Shown: positions 1 through 13,267 of the stretch, piece by piece
Layout of the letters: each line of letters begins with the position of its first letter
Numbering within the stretch: position 1 is the first letter of the stretch
Assembly (NCBI GenBank): GCA_008973525.1
Contig: WACJ01000006.1
Span: 248,001-312,000 of the forward strand
Source: Stenopsyche tienmushanensis
Taxonomy: Eukaryota > Arthropoda > Insecta > Trichoptera > Stenopsychidae
Length of the DNA stretch: 64,000 bases
Direction: 5' to 3'
Notes under the pieces: generated by a model
Database searches by the model: none
The model's input: only the letters and a program-made list of their open reading frames with translations
Told to the model about the DNA's origin: nothing
Made by a program: the position numbers and the translations under genes

Positions 1-977
1 CATACACAAATGCAAATTAAATATCACGGAACACAAGCCTTATACGCCACGTGGCTTTAATAGATACAATAGCCTTCAGACTTTAAGGTCTCTCAGCCCC
101 AGGAAAATGTCAAGACTATTACATTAAATTTGTTTGTATTCATACACATGCACGTCGCTTATCCTTCGCGGCACGCCGATGGAAGCATTTCGATATTCGT
201 CCAAGATGTTCCCTCAACCGGTAGGGGATGAAAGAATGAGGCGAATAAAAGTAAAGTAAATAAATCGCGCGGAAACACAGTAGAATAAGACTTATGGCCG
301 GGATGAAAAAGGAAAATACTGATATTGGGGGGGTTGAGCGGCGGCTGCTTTTTATTTACATCGAATTGGATCCTGTGCGTGTAAAGTGCAAAATTCGAGC
401 GGGGGGGCTGTATTTTGCATGTTGTATTGTTTTGGAAACTTCGGTTATGTATATTCTCTCGCTGGCTTTCGCAATTATATCGAGTCGGCAGTTTAATTAA
501 ATTTCTCATAAAATACCCGGGGAGGGTGTCGTAAGTAGAGTTTATGATAGCGCTCCGTGTCAGCCTCGCTGGATATGGGTGTACAGTAGCAAAATGTTGC
601 GCCGTTCGATATTTTAGAACTCAGCCAGGGTTCTGATTTACATAACGAATGTGGAGCATGATAACTGAGGAACGGACGAATAAGCAATATTTAAATTTTC
701 ACTAGAAAAAGTGGAATGGCGATATTCTTAAACGCATATTTTGTCTCCACACTGTCTGCTTAGTGACATATCATGCTGGAATTATGTATGAAGTAAAGAT
801 TATAATGTTTGATTATCACCGTTATAGTTAGTATATTACATACATATTTAGATCACACATCCTTACAAAGGAGTAAAATTGCAGTGATAAATGTGATCAA
901 AAATAACTTGAAGACAAAAGAATTTTATTTAGTCAAGAAAAGATAAAAATACAATTAAAAAAATCAAATATTATTAA
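1..977. other. Intergenic, nothing recognised
   Basis: This stretch is AT-rich with short G or C runs. Short open frames on both strands (159-687) show no known motif, no conserved-looking composition and no splice context that would make them exons. I see no gene, RNA or repeat here. Confidence 0.6.
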
Positions 978-1474
978 CTAAAACTCGCAAAATTCCCGAT
1001 TTCCCAACAAATTATTTATTTCCGTCGCTGCAGATGAATACTTGTATACTATAATACTTTGATGTGATTCGTAATTATATTACGGAGGAATACAAAAATT
1101 CTGAACCCCGTATCTATTATATTTCATATCGATATTGCCATTATTAAAGTCGAGGTGTAGTAAATACATCACCGGTAGGAAAGGGTTAATATAACAATTT
1201 GAAAAACGTATAAGTTATGTATATATGTATACATAGATTAGACAGTTACTGCCCCTAGGCGTCGCCTAAGCTCGTCAATTAGTAGTTACGCCACTGTTTC
1301 CAAGCGTCCAGATTTCGGCGGGAATGTCTCGATTTAGTAGCTTTCGTCGTGCTTGTGAGGTGTACGATTTCTGTTGAATAAAAATTTAAATCCCAAATTT
1401 TTCGAGATTACGTTTACTGATCTCGGGATTCATGAGCACCTAAAACTGTCCGGGATCCCGGGATTGAATTCCTA
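978..1474 (+). repeat. Dispersed repeat family R, copy 1
   Basis: About 497 bp that recurs nearly base for base at 10603-11092. It starts at CTAAAACTCGCAAAATTCCC and ends around GGATCCCGGGATTG. It contains a GGTGTAGTAAATACATCACC box followed by AAAGGGTTAA, which is the terminal module of the TTAA MITE at 20960-21079. Differences between the copies are scattered single bases and small indels, for example a 9-base TTTCCCAACA-region deletion in copy 2. No open reading frame of note lies inside. It is probably a non-autonomous DNA element, perhaps with piggyBac-like ends; the class is inference. Confidence 0.88.
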
Positions 1475-4400
1475 TCCAGGACCTAAGGATAAGTTTATTT
1501 TATGTCATCGCTTCTTCTAGCTTCTATATTTATATATATATACTTTCTAGCACCGCATATTTCAAGGGACACAAATGTCCTTATCCATAATTAATTATAT
1601 GTATGTGTATATTTATGTGATGCCTGTATAAACAAATTTTGAGTTTTTTTTATTTTTAAATATAGAACTATGCTATATTTAAGTTTTATAAAATCTATTT
1701 TTAAGAGAGTAGAGAAAAATAAATTTAAACAGTCTTTCTAGAATATAATATTTGATGCGATGATTGTACTTGCATTTGGGCAACCGGCTCCAAAATTTGC
1801 GGTTTTGTACGTGTTAATGCCAACCTCATGTCATTTCCAACACCCAATCTGTTTATTGGCTTTGTTTTAATATGTAAAATATTTGGAAATTCACTCTAGC
1901 AGAGATATGTAGATTTAGATGAGAGTAAAATTCATTACATCAGAATTTTTATTAAAGAAGTTCTTATTATTTTTTCTTCTATAAGGAAAGTACCTTTGAA
2001 TTTATTAATTATTATTAATATTTCCATAATTTTTCAAACGTGGATAACTCTTATATCTTCGATTATAATATGATTTTAATTTTCTACGTAAAGATAACAT
2101 TGAGAACCAGCTTACAGCATAATAAAAAAGAAGAATCTCGTGTTCAGAATTAATTTATTTACTCTGTTCGTTAAACAGTTATTGATCGAATATGACCCTT
2201 TTGATATAATTTACAATTGTGATGAATGAATCAAATATCTCTTACTCTGTATACATTTTCTGACTATAGTGATCTTCCAGCTTAAAAAAAAGGCATTAAT
2301 CTTCTCCATTAAAATCTTCACATTTTGTACGTAGTTTTTAGGTGAATTGAAAAAATGGGTTATTCTTTGATCTCATCTAAATTAACGGAGACTAGCAACA
2401 AAAAGAAAGATCTTACGCCTATCAATTTATTATCGTCTTCCACGACTATCTTCCACTTTTCAGCGCCTCTTCTTCAATTCAAAAGTTAACCGGACCACAT
2501 GAGTTATCCGAATTTAAATATTACTTGGGCTTTGTATACGCTCCTGAGGGCTGAGACTTTGAGTAATAAATACAATACAGAAATTAAGACATGAGATACT
2601 CGTAATTACATTTTATTACTATATTTATATATATTAATTTAAAAGGCAGAAGAAATTATTCCCACGCACAAAACCACAAAGATCTTATCCCTCGTGTTTC
2701 TTCCGCTTCCTCAGTTTTGATTCCAAAGCTAGATTCTATGATACTTCCATTCTATTCATTACAATTCAATATTTAGAGTTAATCTTGTCATATCGCTTTA
2801 GTAACAAGTCCTTTCACATTCACCATATAGAGACATTTTTTACTTCTCCGGATAACAAGTAAAATGTGTGCATTATGATTCAAAGGCTATAAATATTAAC
2901 CACCTCAGACCACCTGTGTTGTTTTGTCACAATTAATCACCATAACAGACGTTTGATATAAAACTCGTTTCGCTGATAGCATTGAGAGCAAGAAATTTGT
3001 TGTGGATTTGATTTGATGTTTAAATTATTACAATAATCATAAATTTACGAATTAATTATTGTAGCTCTTCGCCATATTGAATCTTAATTAATACTTCATC
3101 ATTTTCCATTCTTATTTATGTGATGTATCTTGAGTGCTCCTTATCTGGTCACGACTATTGCCTGAAACTCGCTTATAAGCTTATCAACATAATTAATAGA
3201 GAAAGCCTCCATGTGGAAGTGAACCAGCTCTTTTCCGCTCTGCCATCACAATTAATTGTACAGGACTCGATGAAATTACAGATCCTTTCGCCACAGCAGA
3301 TGTGCATTTTACGCGTCTCCTTTTAGACATCATGATGACGACAAAATTAGCGCAGTATATTTTATTAATGGCTTTAATCGTCTTATGACTCATTAGCTCA
3401 TTTCACTTAATTGCGCCTCCGCAAAATTGGCTCGTCTTCTCGATTTTATGTATGAAAAGTTGTATAAAATGTCAAGGCTTCGTCTTACATGCTAATAATC
3501 CTGTTCGGGGGTAAAGTTTAATGTCAGACTTGCCCTATATTAATGTGCGCATTGCCATCGGCATTTCGTATCGTAACATTATGGATTGCTTTAGTTCAAA
3601 TATTTATCTTTACGCTTTTATTGTCCGTAAAAATCCGCGTAGAAAATATTACGCCGATGAAATATAATTTTTGCACGAAACATGAAAATTCAATAGCGGA
3701 AAGTAGGTTATTTCGCGAAATGCTGTACGACCCTGTAATCAAAGCGTATGATTAAAAAAGCCAATATTACGAAAAATGTGTTTTTAAATAATAAATCATC
3801 CCTTATTTGATTGCTTAAGTCAGAACCTGAAAAAAGTCCGGGGAATAAATTTATTGCTGAAGCTTATGGCAATATTGAACCTTTTCTCAAGGCTATTTTA
3901 AAGTCGTTTGTAAAGGACCCAAAAGTTTTCCCGAAACATAAAACAAACATTTATTTGAAACTCAAATGCTCTTCTTGTTCAAAAACATATTTTTCGTTCA
4001 TTTAGTTATTTTTTATTAAATATAAAATGCACATAAAAAATCTTATAAATATAATTATCTATTTACACAGATTTTATTGCGCAATTATTAATTTAGCAAT
4101 ATTATAGGTTACTCAATAGAAAATCATAAATTAAATGTATATGTTTGATGAAGCAATCTTCACAGCATTCACTTTGGTGGCCCGCGAGATGCTTGTCTAC
4201 ATCTATATCATCTAATTTATACTTGAAATAACTAAAGTTTAAGAAAAAATATACTATATTTATATGCCTTTAATATTTTCATCCATGAACATAATTGAAA
4301 AGACCCGAAGAGCAATTTATTTTTGTATAGGTTTTAATGATGTTGCTTGTTTTTTGTTAGCGATACAATATCCATGTTATGTTTTTCAGGAATTATTAAT

Positions 4401-7400
4401 AGCAAAATGTGCTCGTTTTTATATCTCAACAAAATAATATTTTAGCCACTTTTTGAGAGCTAGTGATAACCCATTATCCCCACATTATCTTTCCAAATAT
4501 ATTTTTGAAAGGCTGATCGCAATATTGTATCATAATTAATAGCACCATGCTCAGATATAATTTTCTCTATTGAAAAGCTTTTAAAAAATCACCCTATTAT
4601 CTGATTTTTTAACTATGATTATTAATTTTTAAGAAACGACAAACGTTGACCCAAGCAGTTATATTGAAACACATTGTAAATTGTGAATCATACAAATACA
4701 ATAAGATGAAAAGGAAAATAAGGAGATTACTGATTCAATTGATACTGTCTTTATTGGATCATATGTTCCTGGAAATATTTAGAATAGTCTTTATTGTTGC
4801 TATAGTATTTTGAATCAATGGCAGGATATTAAATTAGTTCAAATGTGTCATTGCGTATGACCTCAGATATTCTTCTTAAGGTGCCATATCTAATAATTTT
4901 TCAGATCCAGGAATTTGGTAAAAACCTTTCCTTTTAAAAATGTTTTCTGCAATCTGAATATGGACTCGAACCTTTATAATAAGAGTTCATGATCTAAGAG
5001 ATAAATTAAAATTTCTCAATACCGCTTTCTATAATATTTATATCATGTGGCTTTCCTAGGTTATCCTAAAAAATTGCATCAAACAAAATTAATTCGGACA
5101 ATCATCCTATTATTTGATTTAAAAATAAAATCTCACAATGTCTTTAGTTAATAAAATATGTTTTATAAAAACCATACATGAATATTAGATGTTCAATTTA
5201 CGATCATATTACAAGACACTCGCTAATCAATTGTATGGTAGTCACAATTTCTTCGTTGATTAATGTTGACGATGTCCCACTTCTTCAACGCTCCTTGTCT
5301 TAAATAAACTGCTGCATCCTTCTACTACGACATCCTTATAAATCTTCATTAAACCAAAACAATTCATATATTATTCATAGTGAAAGTCTTGATTGTCCAA
5401 ACGTTTCCTCCTGCGCTTTTATACAATAGGAATAAAGCTTTAAACTGTACATTTGTGCAATTATTTTTTATCCTGGACCAGAAACACAAGCGAAAAGCGA
5501 CATATCGGGGTCAATAAATAAGTTCTGTTTATTTCATGGCTATTCGCTGTTTATAATCGTTAGTTATTATTTAATTTGTCTAGTATCGTTTTGGAAAATT
5601 TTGTCGGGAAAGTTATCAACGCTGATTAAATTTAGCTTTGATTTATAAAGAATAACGAATAAAAAAAAGAAAGCCTGCAACTTCTATTCAAATTAAAGAA
5701 GTCGCCACATTTTGATTATATATTGACTATGATAGCAACTATAATAGGTCGTCTCGTTCAGCCCGCACTTGTCTGTTACAAATAAAACCAGGATAAAAGT
5801 AAAAACTAACTGTTCAAATGGGATTAAATATGTTCGTAAGAAAAAGAAGCAAAATAAAGTTGGCCATTGAAGACTTGACTGAATTATTTTCAGACATATT
5901 TGATCTCCAAGAAGGGCTCTTTAAAATCCAATATGACGAAACTTTGCATCACGATTCTCAAAAACACACCAAGTTACTATATTCATTTTGGATAAAATCG
6001 GTTAAAAAAGTGCTTATTTTAAGCAATTAATTACTAATTCTGTTTTCGTCTACTAATTATTAAATGTAAAGTTGTACATTCTGTTGGGAAAACTAAGATT
6101 AGAAGCTGACTACAATCTGAGAGATGCTGCTTTTCATAGATGCAACCACGTCCAATCGTCCTAATTTAGTTTGTAGAACTTTCAGCAAGTCGAAAGACAG
6201 CCCTGACATCATAATTTCTAAGATTATGGCAACTCTGTATAATAATATTATGCAAATTCTGTGTTTGTTTCCGACACTATTTTATCTGCATTGTTCAACT
6301 TTTTAAAATATTCCCATGAATGGCGCCCACAAAAATGCCCACAACAAAAATTGTATTTTATAAATATTTAATCATCAAAATGCATAATGAAGTTAACGAG
6401 CCATATTAAAGTGTTTTCAAGTGTTTTCTTTATAAACTTGTGAAGAATCACTTGAATATAAATCACTCTTTTTATTTTCTTAGTAGCGTACTATAACATG
6501 TTGTGTCTTTCTCAATCCCCCTTACGTATTTTAAATATTTATACATTCCCATTGGGATCACATTGTTCCATGATAGTCAAAAATTTATCAAGATGCATGA
6601 AGACTTTATTCATATTTTGATTGTCGAAGACTTGATATTTTTAGAGTTTATTCTTCCACACATGCATTCTGTAATTCCTTAAACTCGTGTTGCTCAATTA
6701 AATAGTAATTTAAAAAAGATACTGAGTGAGATTCAATATTTCTGGAGTTTCTTCAGAATTCATAAAATCATTATTGACTCTTTTTTAGTCCATCATTATG
6801 TTCCATATATTTGAGTATGTAACCATAAGCTTTGTTTGATGCATTGAAAGCTTTGGCTAGTGTCCTGGAGGTTCGTCGACTTTCAAACACCAACCGAATA
6901 TTTTCCTGTTGCCGTATAAAATCTATTTTTCCATCTCAAGTTTTGGGTATTCTTCGAGACTCGTCGAGATTCATATTATCGGAACGAATTTTTTTGTTGT
7001 CGAATTTAGATTTGTTAAAATTAAGCCTTTATTAACAAAAAGAGTAACAATGACTCAGTATTTAGAGACAATTGAAGACTACAGTACATTAGATAATTTC
7101 AAATAGTCGAACATATAATACATTGCACAAAACCTTTCTTAATCACGATCAATCTTTAAATATCTAAAATTCCGACTCTTCACGTGACATACCCTAATAA
7201 TATAGTTCCTGTGAGTTGTCTTGATAACTTAATTCATTACTGTTGTTATATAATTGAGTTTAGACGTAGTTAAGGCCTTTATGAGGTAAGTAGAATTAGA
7301 ATGAAGAAACACTTCATTAACTTCCTAAATAGAATTGACTGCATGGAAACAAACAACTTTTGCATTATTAACAGAAATCTTAATTTTTTGTGTGCGAAAT

Positions 7401-10400
7401 AGTAAATTGTGCAAATATAGAATGTGCCAAAGTCGTGGATCGCTTGTATGTAATAAATTCAAATTCCAATACAATTGTAGAGGGTAAGTTGAGATAATAG
7501 AAGAACTTCACACAATGATGTCTTTGTTCAAATTTTTATCGTGATAAAATATGACTGAAACACAAATTAAAAACGTAAAAATTATATTAAAATTGTATTC
7601 TATTTGTGGATTTTTCTCAGCATTGGTTTTATCGAGCTTCCATCGTCAAAGGCTTATAAGGATAAAAGCTCCACGTGGCATAATTTATCAATTTGGCCGT
7701 AACATGTGTCTTGCGGGCGGATCGTGTCTCGGAAAATTTATTTGGAAAACGACACATGGCCGGAAAGCTCTACGGAAGATATTTTGACCTATTTTGTGCT
7801 CGTCAAAATTGTTATTGATTGCCTTATCTAATAGAATCCACGTACGTGGCACTGCTGAGCTTGGTGGCCTGGGTTTTTTAATCGCCTTTTGGCGCCGGCT
7901 GGGCTGGCTGGCTGCCCGGGGGTGAACTACCCCATCGATTGTCTTGCATGCGCCCTTACCTACGTCTTCCGCATGCGGTAGACAATGGATCCATTTATAC
8001 GTCGCAAAAATTGCGGAAAAGCTCTTTCGAGCACCCTTAATATACATTGACTCAGTGTTCAATCTCCACTGCCCATCCAATACACAAACATAGATCGACT
8101 CCAAGCCTGCACCAACATATTTTTCATTAAATATATGTATGTTTATTTGCATTCCTCCACATTGTATGCTTTTATTATTCTTTAAATCCCTTAGTGAGAG
8201 TGTGGATTAATTCTGACCCTCCCTCTTTTGGCCTTGAATTTCTTACGTCATCCCATAAAGGGAAAGCGTCTGGCTACGTGCTTTCGAATTTCGACATGAG
8301 TTCTGACGAAGCTTCTTAATATATTTTCTTAATTTTGATCCTAATTTTTATAAACGACAAAAAATCGGAATACATTTAGGACAGTTTTCCCCATTTTAAA
8401 AATAATTAAAATATTTTTTCTCGAGCATAAAAAATCCAAATCAAGCCTTTTCCAGATTATTTAACATTGATGTGAATATTCCTTTTAAAATAGCTATTTC
8501 GACGAAACATTTTCATAAAATAACTTATTCAATTAAATTATTTGGAGCGTGATGCTTGATGTAATTCCATTGAACTATTTGATGTATATTTTATTTAATT
8601 ACTTAATCTAATTAGAGAATATGGGTAATAACTTGAATTTTATAAAATATTATAACTCTGTAACAAGCCAACGTGTAAAATCCAAATTTGAATTATATTT
8701 TCGTATAGGTTGTTGTTTTAAAAACTGAGATTGCTATTTATTTTAATGAAATTTGATAGATTTATATAAAATAAATACTGAAACGATTTAAAAATTCGTT
8801 ATAATTTTAAATAATTAATATTTCGCAACTCATAAATCTTCTCTTATCTAAAATTTCTATCCAAACGATCCTTATCCTATTTTAACCATATGTGAATGGC
8901 AATGGAAATCTGTCTTCTATGGAAATCGTCCACATCCGATAATGGAACACCTTGAAATGAAGAACGGTTTTAGATACGTTGAAGAACGACTATCAACATG
9001 ATGAGTGTATAAGCCAGGGAAATGATTCGATGCAGTCGATAATACCTCAGATTAGAGATTCTGATTTCTCGATTAACCTTTTCGTGAGTACTTACGGAAA
9101 TATCCGTTTTGACCTTCACTATTCAAAAAGAGCACTCTTGTGCATTGAAGCTCCGAGGCGGACAGAGACAAAGAGAACTTAGCGCAGTTCGGGAGACTGA
9201 GACGGATAGCTTCTTCATATGCATCGCATGATTGTATAGATCGTTAAGCCCAAATTTATCCACTTATAAAGATTTCGATTTCAAGTGTGTTATTTGTTTA
9301 CGCAAAGAAACGACCGAATATTGTGTGTTATCGAGAGTGTTTGTTTATTTAACTGTTTGCTGTTCTTCGCTGCGTGTTGAATGAGTCTTTGTCCAATTAT
9401 CATTTCCTTCTAAAGGAGGAGCACTTGAATCGATTTTTTGTGCATTGTTTATGTAAAGAAATGACGAGTGTTCATGACTATTTCATTTCTCGAGAAATGA
9501 GAATTATCGATTTTGCATATCTTTCGAAAGATTCTTGAAACGAGAAGAAACAGTAGTCGAGATACAAATGAGTAGGAATGATTAATTAAAATTCAATGCT
9601 ATTCTTATGATATATTGAACGAATTTGGAAAAACATCTTATATTCAATCAAACATTGGCCAAGCCATAAATTTAGGACAAGAAGATAAAGATGGTGTTGA
9701 TTACGAACATTTAATAAGATCCAATTTGGGCTTGTCTTAACTTTCTTTGTGAGAAGGCGGAAACGTTGGAATGCCTTCGGAAAGCCAAAATGAATATCAA
9801 GTAAGCATTCATCATCGCGTATATTAAAATGAAGAAACCAATACCATTTTTATTTGATTCGTGTGGCGCCAATACGTCGATGGTTTCATGCATTTCTTTA
9901 CTTATGCATCCATTGCTTCGATTGTCGTTTCCTTTCTGAAGAAGTCGTTGCACACTTCGTCCTTTCTTATCGTCGCGCGTTCCATTACCATCCTACAACA
10001 TTTTCCTCGTGATCACGAGGAATATGCTCGGAATCATTATAATAATGAAGCACGTAGAATATCGAAGCTGTGTATCTTCATTATCGTAGCATCATGAGAC
10101 TCAATCCCGTTTCTTAAGTCCTAGATGCTCATGACTCAATGGCGTTTAAAGAAATACCAGTACAAAGCCGAATATTTTATTCAGTAGCATTGTTTGAATG
10201 CGCTCGTATTTGTTCTTTTGATGTATTTTTTTCTTTAGCAAATTTTGGTTTTTGCACAATATCTTCATTGTGTTCTTTTGAAAACTTCCGCTTGCCAAGG
10301 TCGGTCGAAAATGAGTTCGTTTACCTGCAAAATATGGGAAACGTCTTCTCAAATTACACATATTTTCAATAATTGGACTACGCACAAGTGTTGGAATCAT

Positions 10401-10544
10401 TATGCATGATTACGATGCTTATGTGCGAATCTATGAGATTTCGTAATGCAAGCATGATTTGAATTTTTTTATCAAATTGTATAACTCTTTGCATTTGAAA
10501 TCGATTCGTTTCACATTTTTCTGATGTCATCTATTCCTAAGCCC
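1475..10544. other. Intergenic, AT-rich, no gene recognised
   Basis: Nine kilobases without a convincing gene. Open frames at 5818-6030, 7551-7787, 7688-8152, 8979-9182 and 9711-10400 lack recognisable domains or splice partners. A weak helix-turn-helix-like transposase relic is noted separately at 6774-6897. The block at 7850-7990 is locally GC-rich. The stretch most likely represents intergenic DNA with decayed mobile elements. Confidence 0.55.
6774..6897 (-). pseudogene. Possible transposase helix-turn-helix relic
   Basis: On the minus strand about 40 codons stay open and read like a transposase-type helix-turn-helix: SRRTSRTLAKAFNASNKAYG then YILKYMEHN, ending at a stop near 6774. The spacing (arginine-rich start, TLAKAFN helix, small turn, YILK recognition helix) is like the N-terminal DNA-binding part of Tc1/mariner or pogo transposases. 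No catalytic domain could be read downstream. This is a weak call and may be chance. Confidence 0.22.
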
Positions 10545-11092
10545 TTATTTTCGTATAATAACATCAATGTTACTGATAAAATTCCTTTCTGCTGAGACAC
10601 GGACTAAAACTCGCAAAATTCCCGATAAATTATTTATTTCCATCGCTGCAGATGAATATTTATATACTATAATACTTTGATGAGATTCTTAATTATATTA
10701 CGGAAGAATACAAAAATTCTGAACCCCGTATCTATTATATTTCATATCGATATTCCCTTTATTAGAGTCGAGGTGTAGTAAATACATCACCGGTAGGAAA
10801 GGATTAATATAACAATTTGAAAAACATATAAGTTATGTATATATGTATACATAGATTAGATAGTTACTACCCCTAGGCGTCGCCTAAGCTCGTCAATTAG
10901 TAGTTACGCCACTGTTTCCAAGCGTCCAGATTTCAGCGGGAATGTCTCGATTTAGTAGCTTTCGTCGTGCTTGTGAGGTGCACGATTTCTATTAGATAAA
11001 AATTTCAATCCCGAATATTTCGGGATTACGTTTATTGATCCCGGGATTCATGAGCACCTAAAACTGTCCGGAATCCCGGGATTGGATTCCCT
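10545..11092 (+). repeat. Dispersed repeat family R, copy 2 (longer)
   Basis: About 548 bp. Positions 10603-11092 match copy 1 (978-1474). The extra 5' part, 10545-10602, matches the partial inverted copy at 43140-43412, including the segment reading ACGGACTAAAACTCGC. The family is therefore longer than copy 1 shows. CCGGGATT-type boxes recur near the right end (around 11030-11085). Copy-to-copy identity is high by eye, so the family was active fairly recently, or these copies are young compared with the transposase relics of this window. Confidence 0.88.
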
Positions 11093-12690
11093 ACTAGCAG
11101 CACTATCTGGCAATTTTAGGAAAAATATTTCGTTACATTGATTATGGGAAAAGAAAACACAATTTTGAATGAAAAGCTTTTTAATTCATCTTTTAAATAC
11201 ACTCTTTTCAATTCAATCCGATTTTAGATGACATTATTTTTCATTTTCTTGTAGACATCTTTTTTCCTCTCCAAATTTTAGATAGCTACAAAATTGTATA
11301 AACATATTTTTCAATCCACTCGCTCACAAATCAATACATTATCCAAGTCGTACTAAACATCTAATTGAAAATAGATGTCGGTATAGGATGGCTCAAAACT
11401 GCAAATTTTCAGATATTAGCAGAAGAAATTGTGGTTTGAAAAAACCAAGAAATTTAAACATTTGCATCCAAACAGAATACTTCCGAATATTATCTTATTA
11501 AACGAGAAAGCAATCATGTTTGTTTGAATAAGATGTTCGCCAAAATTTTGAAGCAGCGAGTGGTCATGAGAAAGCGAGAATATGCTCAGATCATAATTTA
11601 AAGGCATAACAATAACGTTTCTTCATTTCCATCAATTTTTCCAATCTTAAAGAGTATTTAATGGTCGATGCCATTTAATATTAAAAAGTACTAGAATGTA
11701 GATTTGAAAATTTCGTTACTTTGTAGGGAAATTTAACTATGTGTAAATGTGGTGGCAAATAATAAGTCTATGTAAGTTTTTGAATTGGTTTTATTTAATC
11801 ACTTTAAATGAAAACATAATAATTTTACATCAAACATCACAATTAAGCTTTGCAAAGTTGAGTTTTGTTTATATTTAAAAAAAAACAAATAACAATGAAT
11901 GCTCTGCATATCGAACTCGTAATACACAAGTCATATATAGGAACGACCTAACTGAAAATCAAAGAGTTTTGCAAAAACCTACTGTTGAATCCGACGTCGT
12001 TCAGATAGATAAAAAAATTGATCTCCTCTTTTCGAAAGCGCTTATTCACAACTACTGCAACTCATACTCTTGCCATTATCCTAAAGCGACTCAAAAAGCT
12101 CTCGAACGCGTCGGACGAAGTAAAGAAATATTCTTCTCTTCTTAGTATAAAAATAAAATCTAATTCAATGAACTTCTTTCGCTCCCATTTTGTACATCGT
12201 ACGTGCAAAATTATCCCCCCTCGAAGAATAAATTAATAAGGTACTCAACAACGGTACACCTAGCAGATGATTACGCCGACTCGTAAGAAAATACTTTTCA
12301 CCCTAAGAAAATATTTGAAAAATAGACAATTTCAACCGCGAACTTCGAGATCTCTTTCATTTATTTTTCACAAATCATTTACAGAATCGTCCCTCACTAG
12401 GGGCTGGACGTTGCAGATGACGACGGTCATCCGATTTGTGCTTTCGATCCGCATCGCGTTCTTCAATTAGCAACATCGTTTACGATCAAAAACTACTATC
12501 GCGACGCGACCTCAGCTGTCATTCAATGTGGAATATACATTTTCATTTAAATATATATATAATTTACATTTTGTACCTTTGGAATACTGCATACTTAATT
12601 AACGCGTTATACAATCATATATAACTTATTCAGCCTCTAAGATGTTGCAAGAATAGAGATGATTAATGCTAAAAATTTAACGTTTAAACC
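11093..12690. other. Intergenic, nothing recognised
   Basis: AT-rich DNA between repeat copy 2 and the probable 3' end of unzipped. Open frames at 11416-11607, 12018-12236 and 12267-12470 show no motif or splice context. No gene seen. Confidence 0.55.
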
Positions 12691-12696
12691 TTTATT
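12691..12696 (-). terminator. Candidate poly(A) signal of unzipped
   Basis: TTTATT on the plus strand gives AATAAA on the minus strand, about 570 bases downstream of the unzipped stop codon. A second TTTATT near 12810 could serve a shorter transcript. The intervening 12697-13267 would be the 3' UTR. Transcript ends are inferred, not seen. Confidence 0.4.
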
Positions 12697-13267
12697 TCAC
12701 AAAAATACATTCGTCTCTTCGGGTGCTCCAGACGAAGATCTCCTTATCCTAGAAGCACCACCCCCTCCGCGTACGACAGGGCGGTGCATCGCCGCCGCTC
12801 AAAGCGTTTTATTTACATTGGCTATATACATAAATTTTTTAATTAAAAATAATTTACAGACACTGGAATGAGATTAAACATGATTACTTCACGTGGAATG
12901 TCAACATCCATTTGAATGATTGATTGATCAATTCATGTCCACAACGGCCAAACATTAATTTTAAAGAAAGCAGTGTTACTTCATTCGAACTATTATTAAT
13001 ATAGAATATATACACAGACGGTTACAATGGTGGAAGTTTTCTTTTAATTAGCACTAGAATACAATAGCAAACAAATGTGTACATTTTCGACCGCCTCTCG
13101 CGCCCCAACACTCTTTAAATAATTTACCAGATCTCGAATTTGTAGTGTGCTCCGCATATCCTCGTCTCTAGCATGCCATTCACCGTTCACGCTGCACTCA
13201 CAAGCAGACAGACGCACACAAGTTTTAACGCTTAAAATTATACAATTTCTTCCTCGATCCGAACAAT

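Noticed and set aside
5818..6030. Frame reading FSDIFDLQEGLFKIQYDET ... LLYSFWIKSVKK
   Set aside because: It faintly recalls the C-terminal FW motif of hAT/ZBED transposases, but the following conserved segment is missing and no terminal repeats were found. Too weak to list.
7688..8152. 154-residue minus-strand open frame
   Set aside because: It is the longest frame in its area but has no domain, no splice context and a composition explained by a local GC-rich patch at 7850-7990. I treat it as chance.
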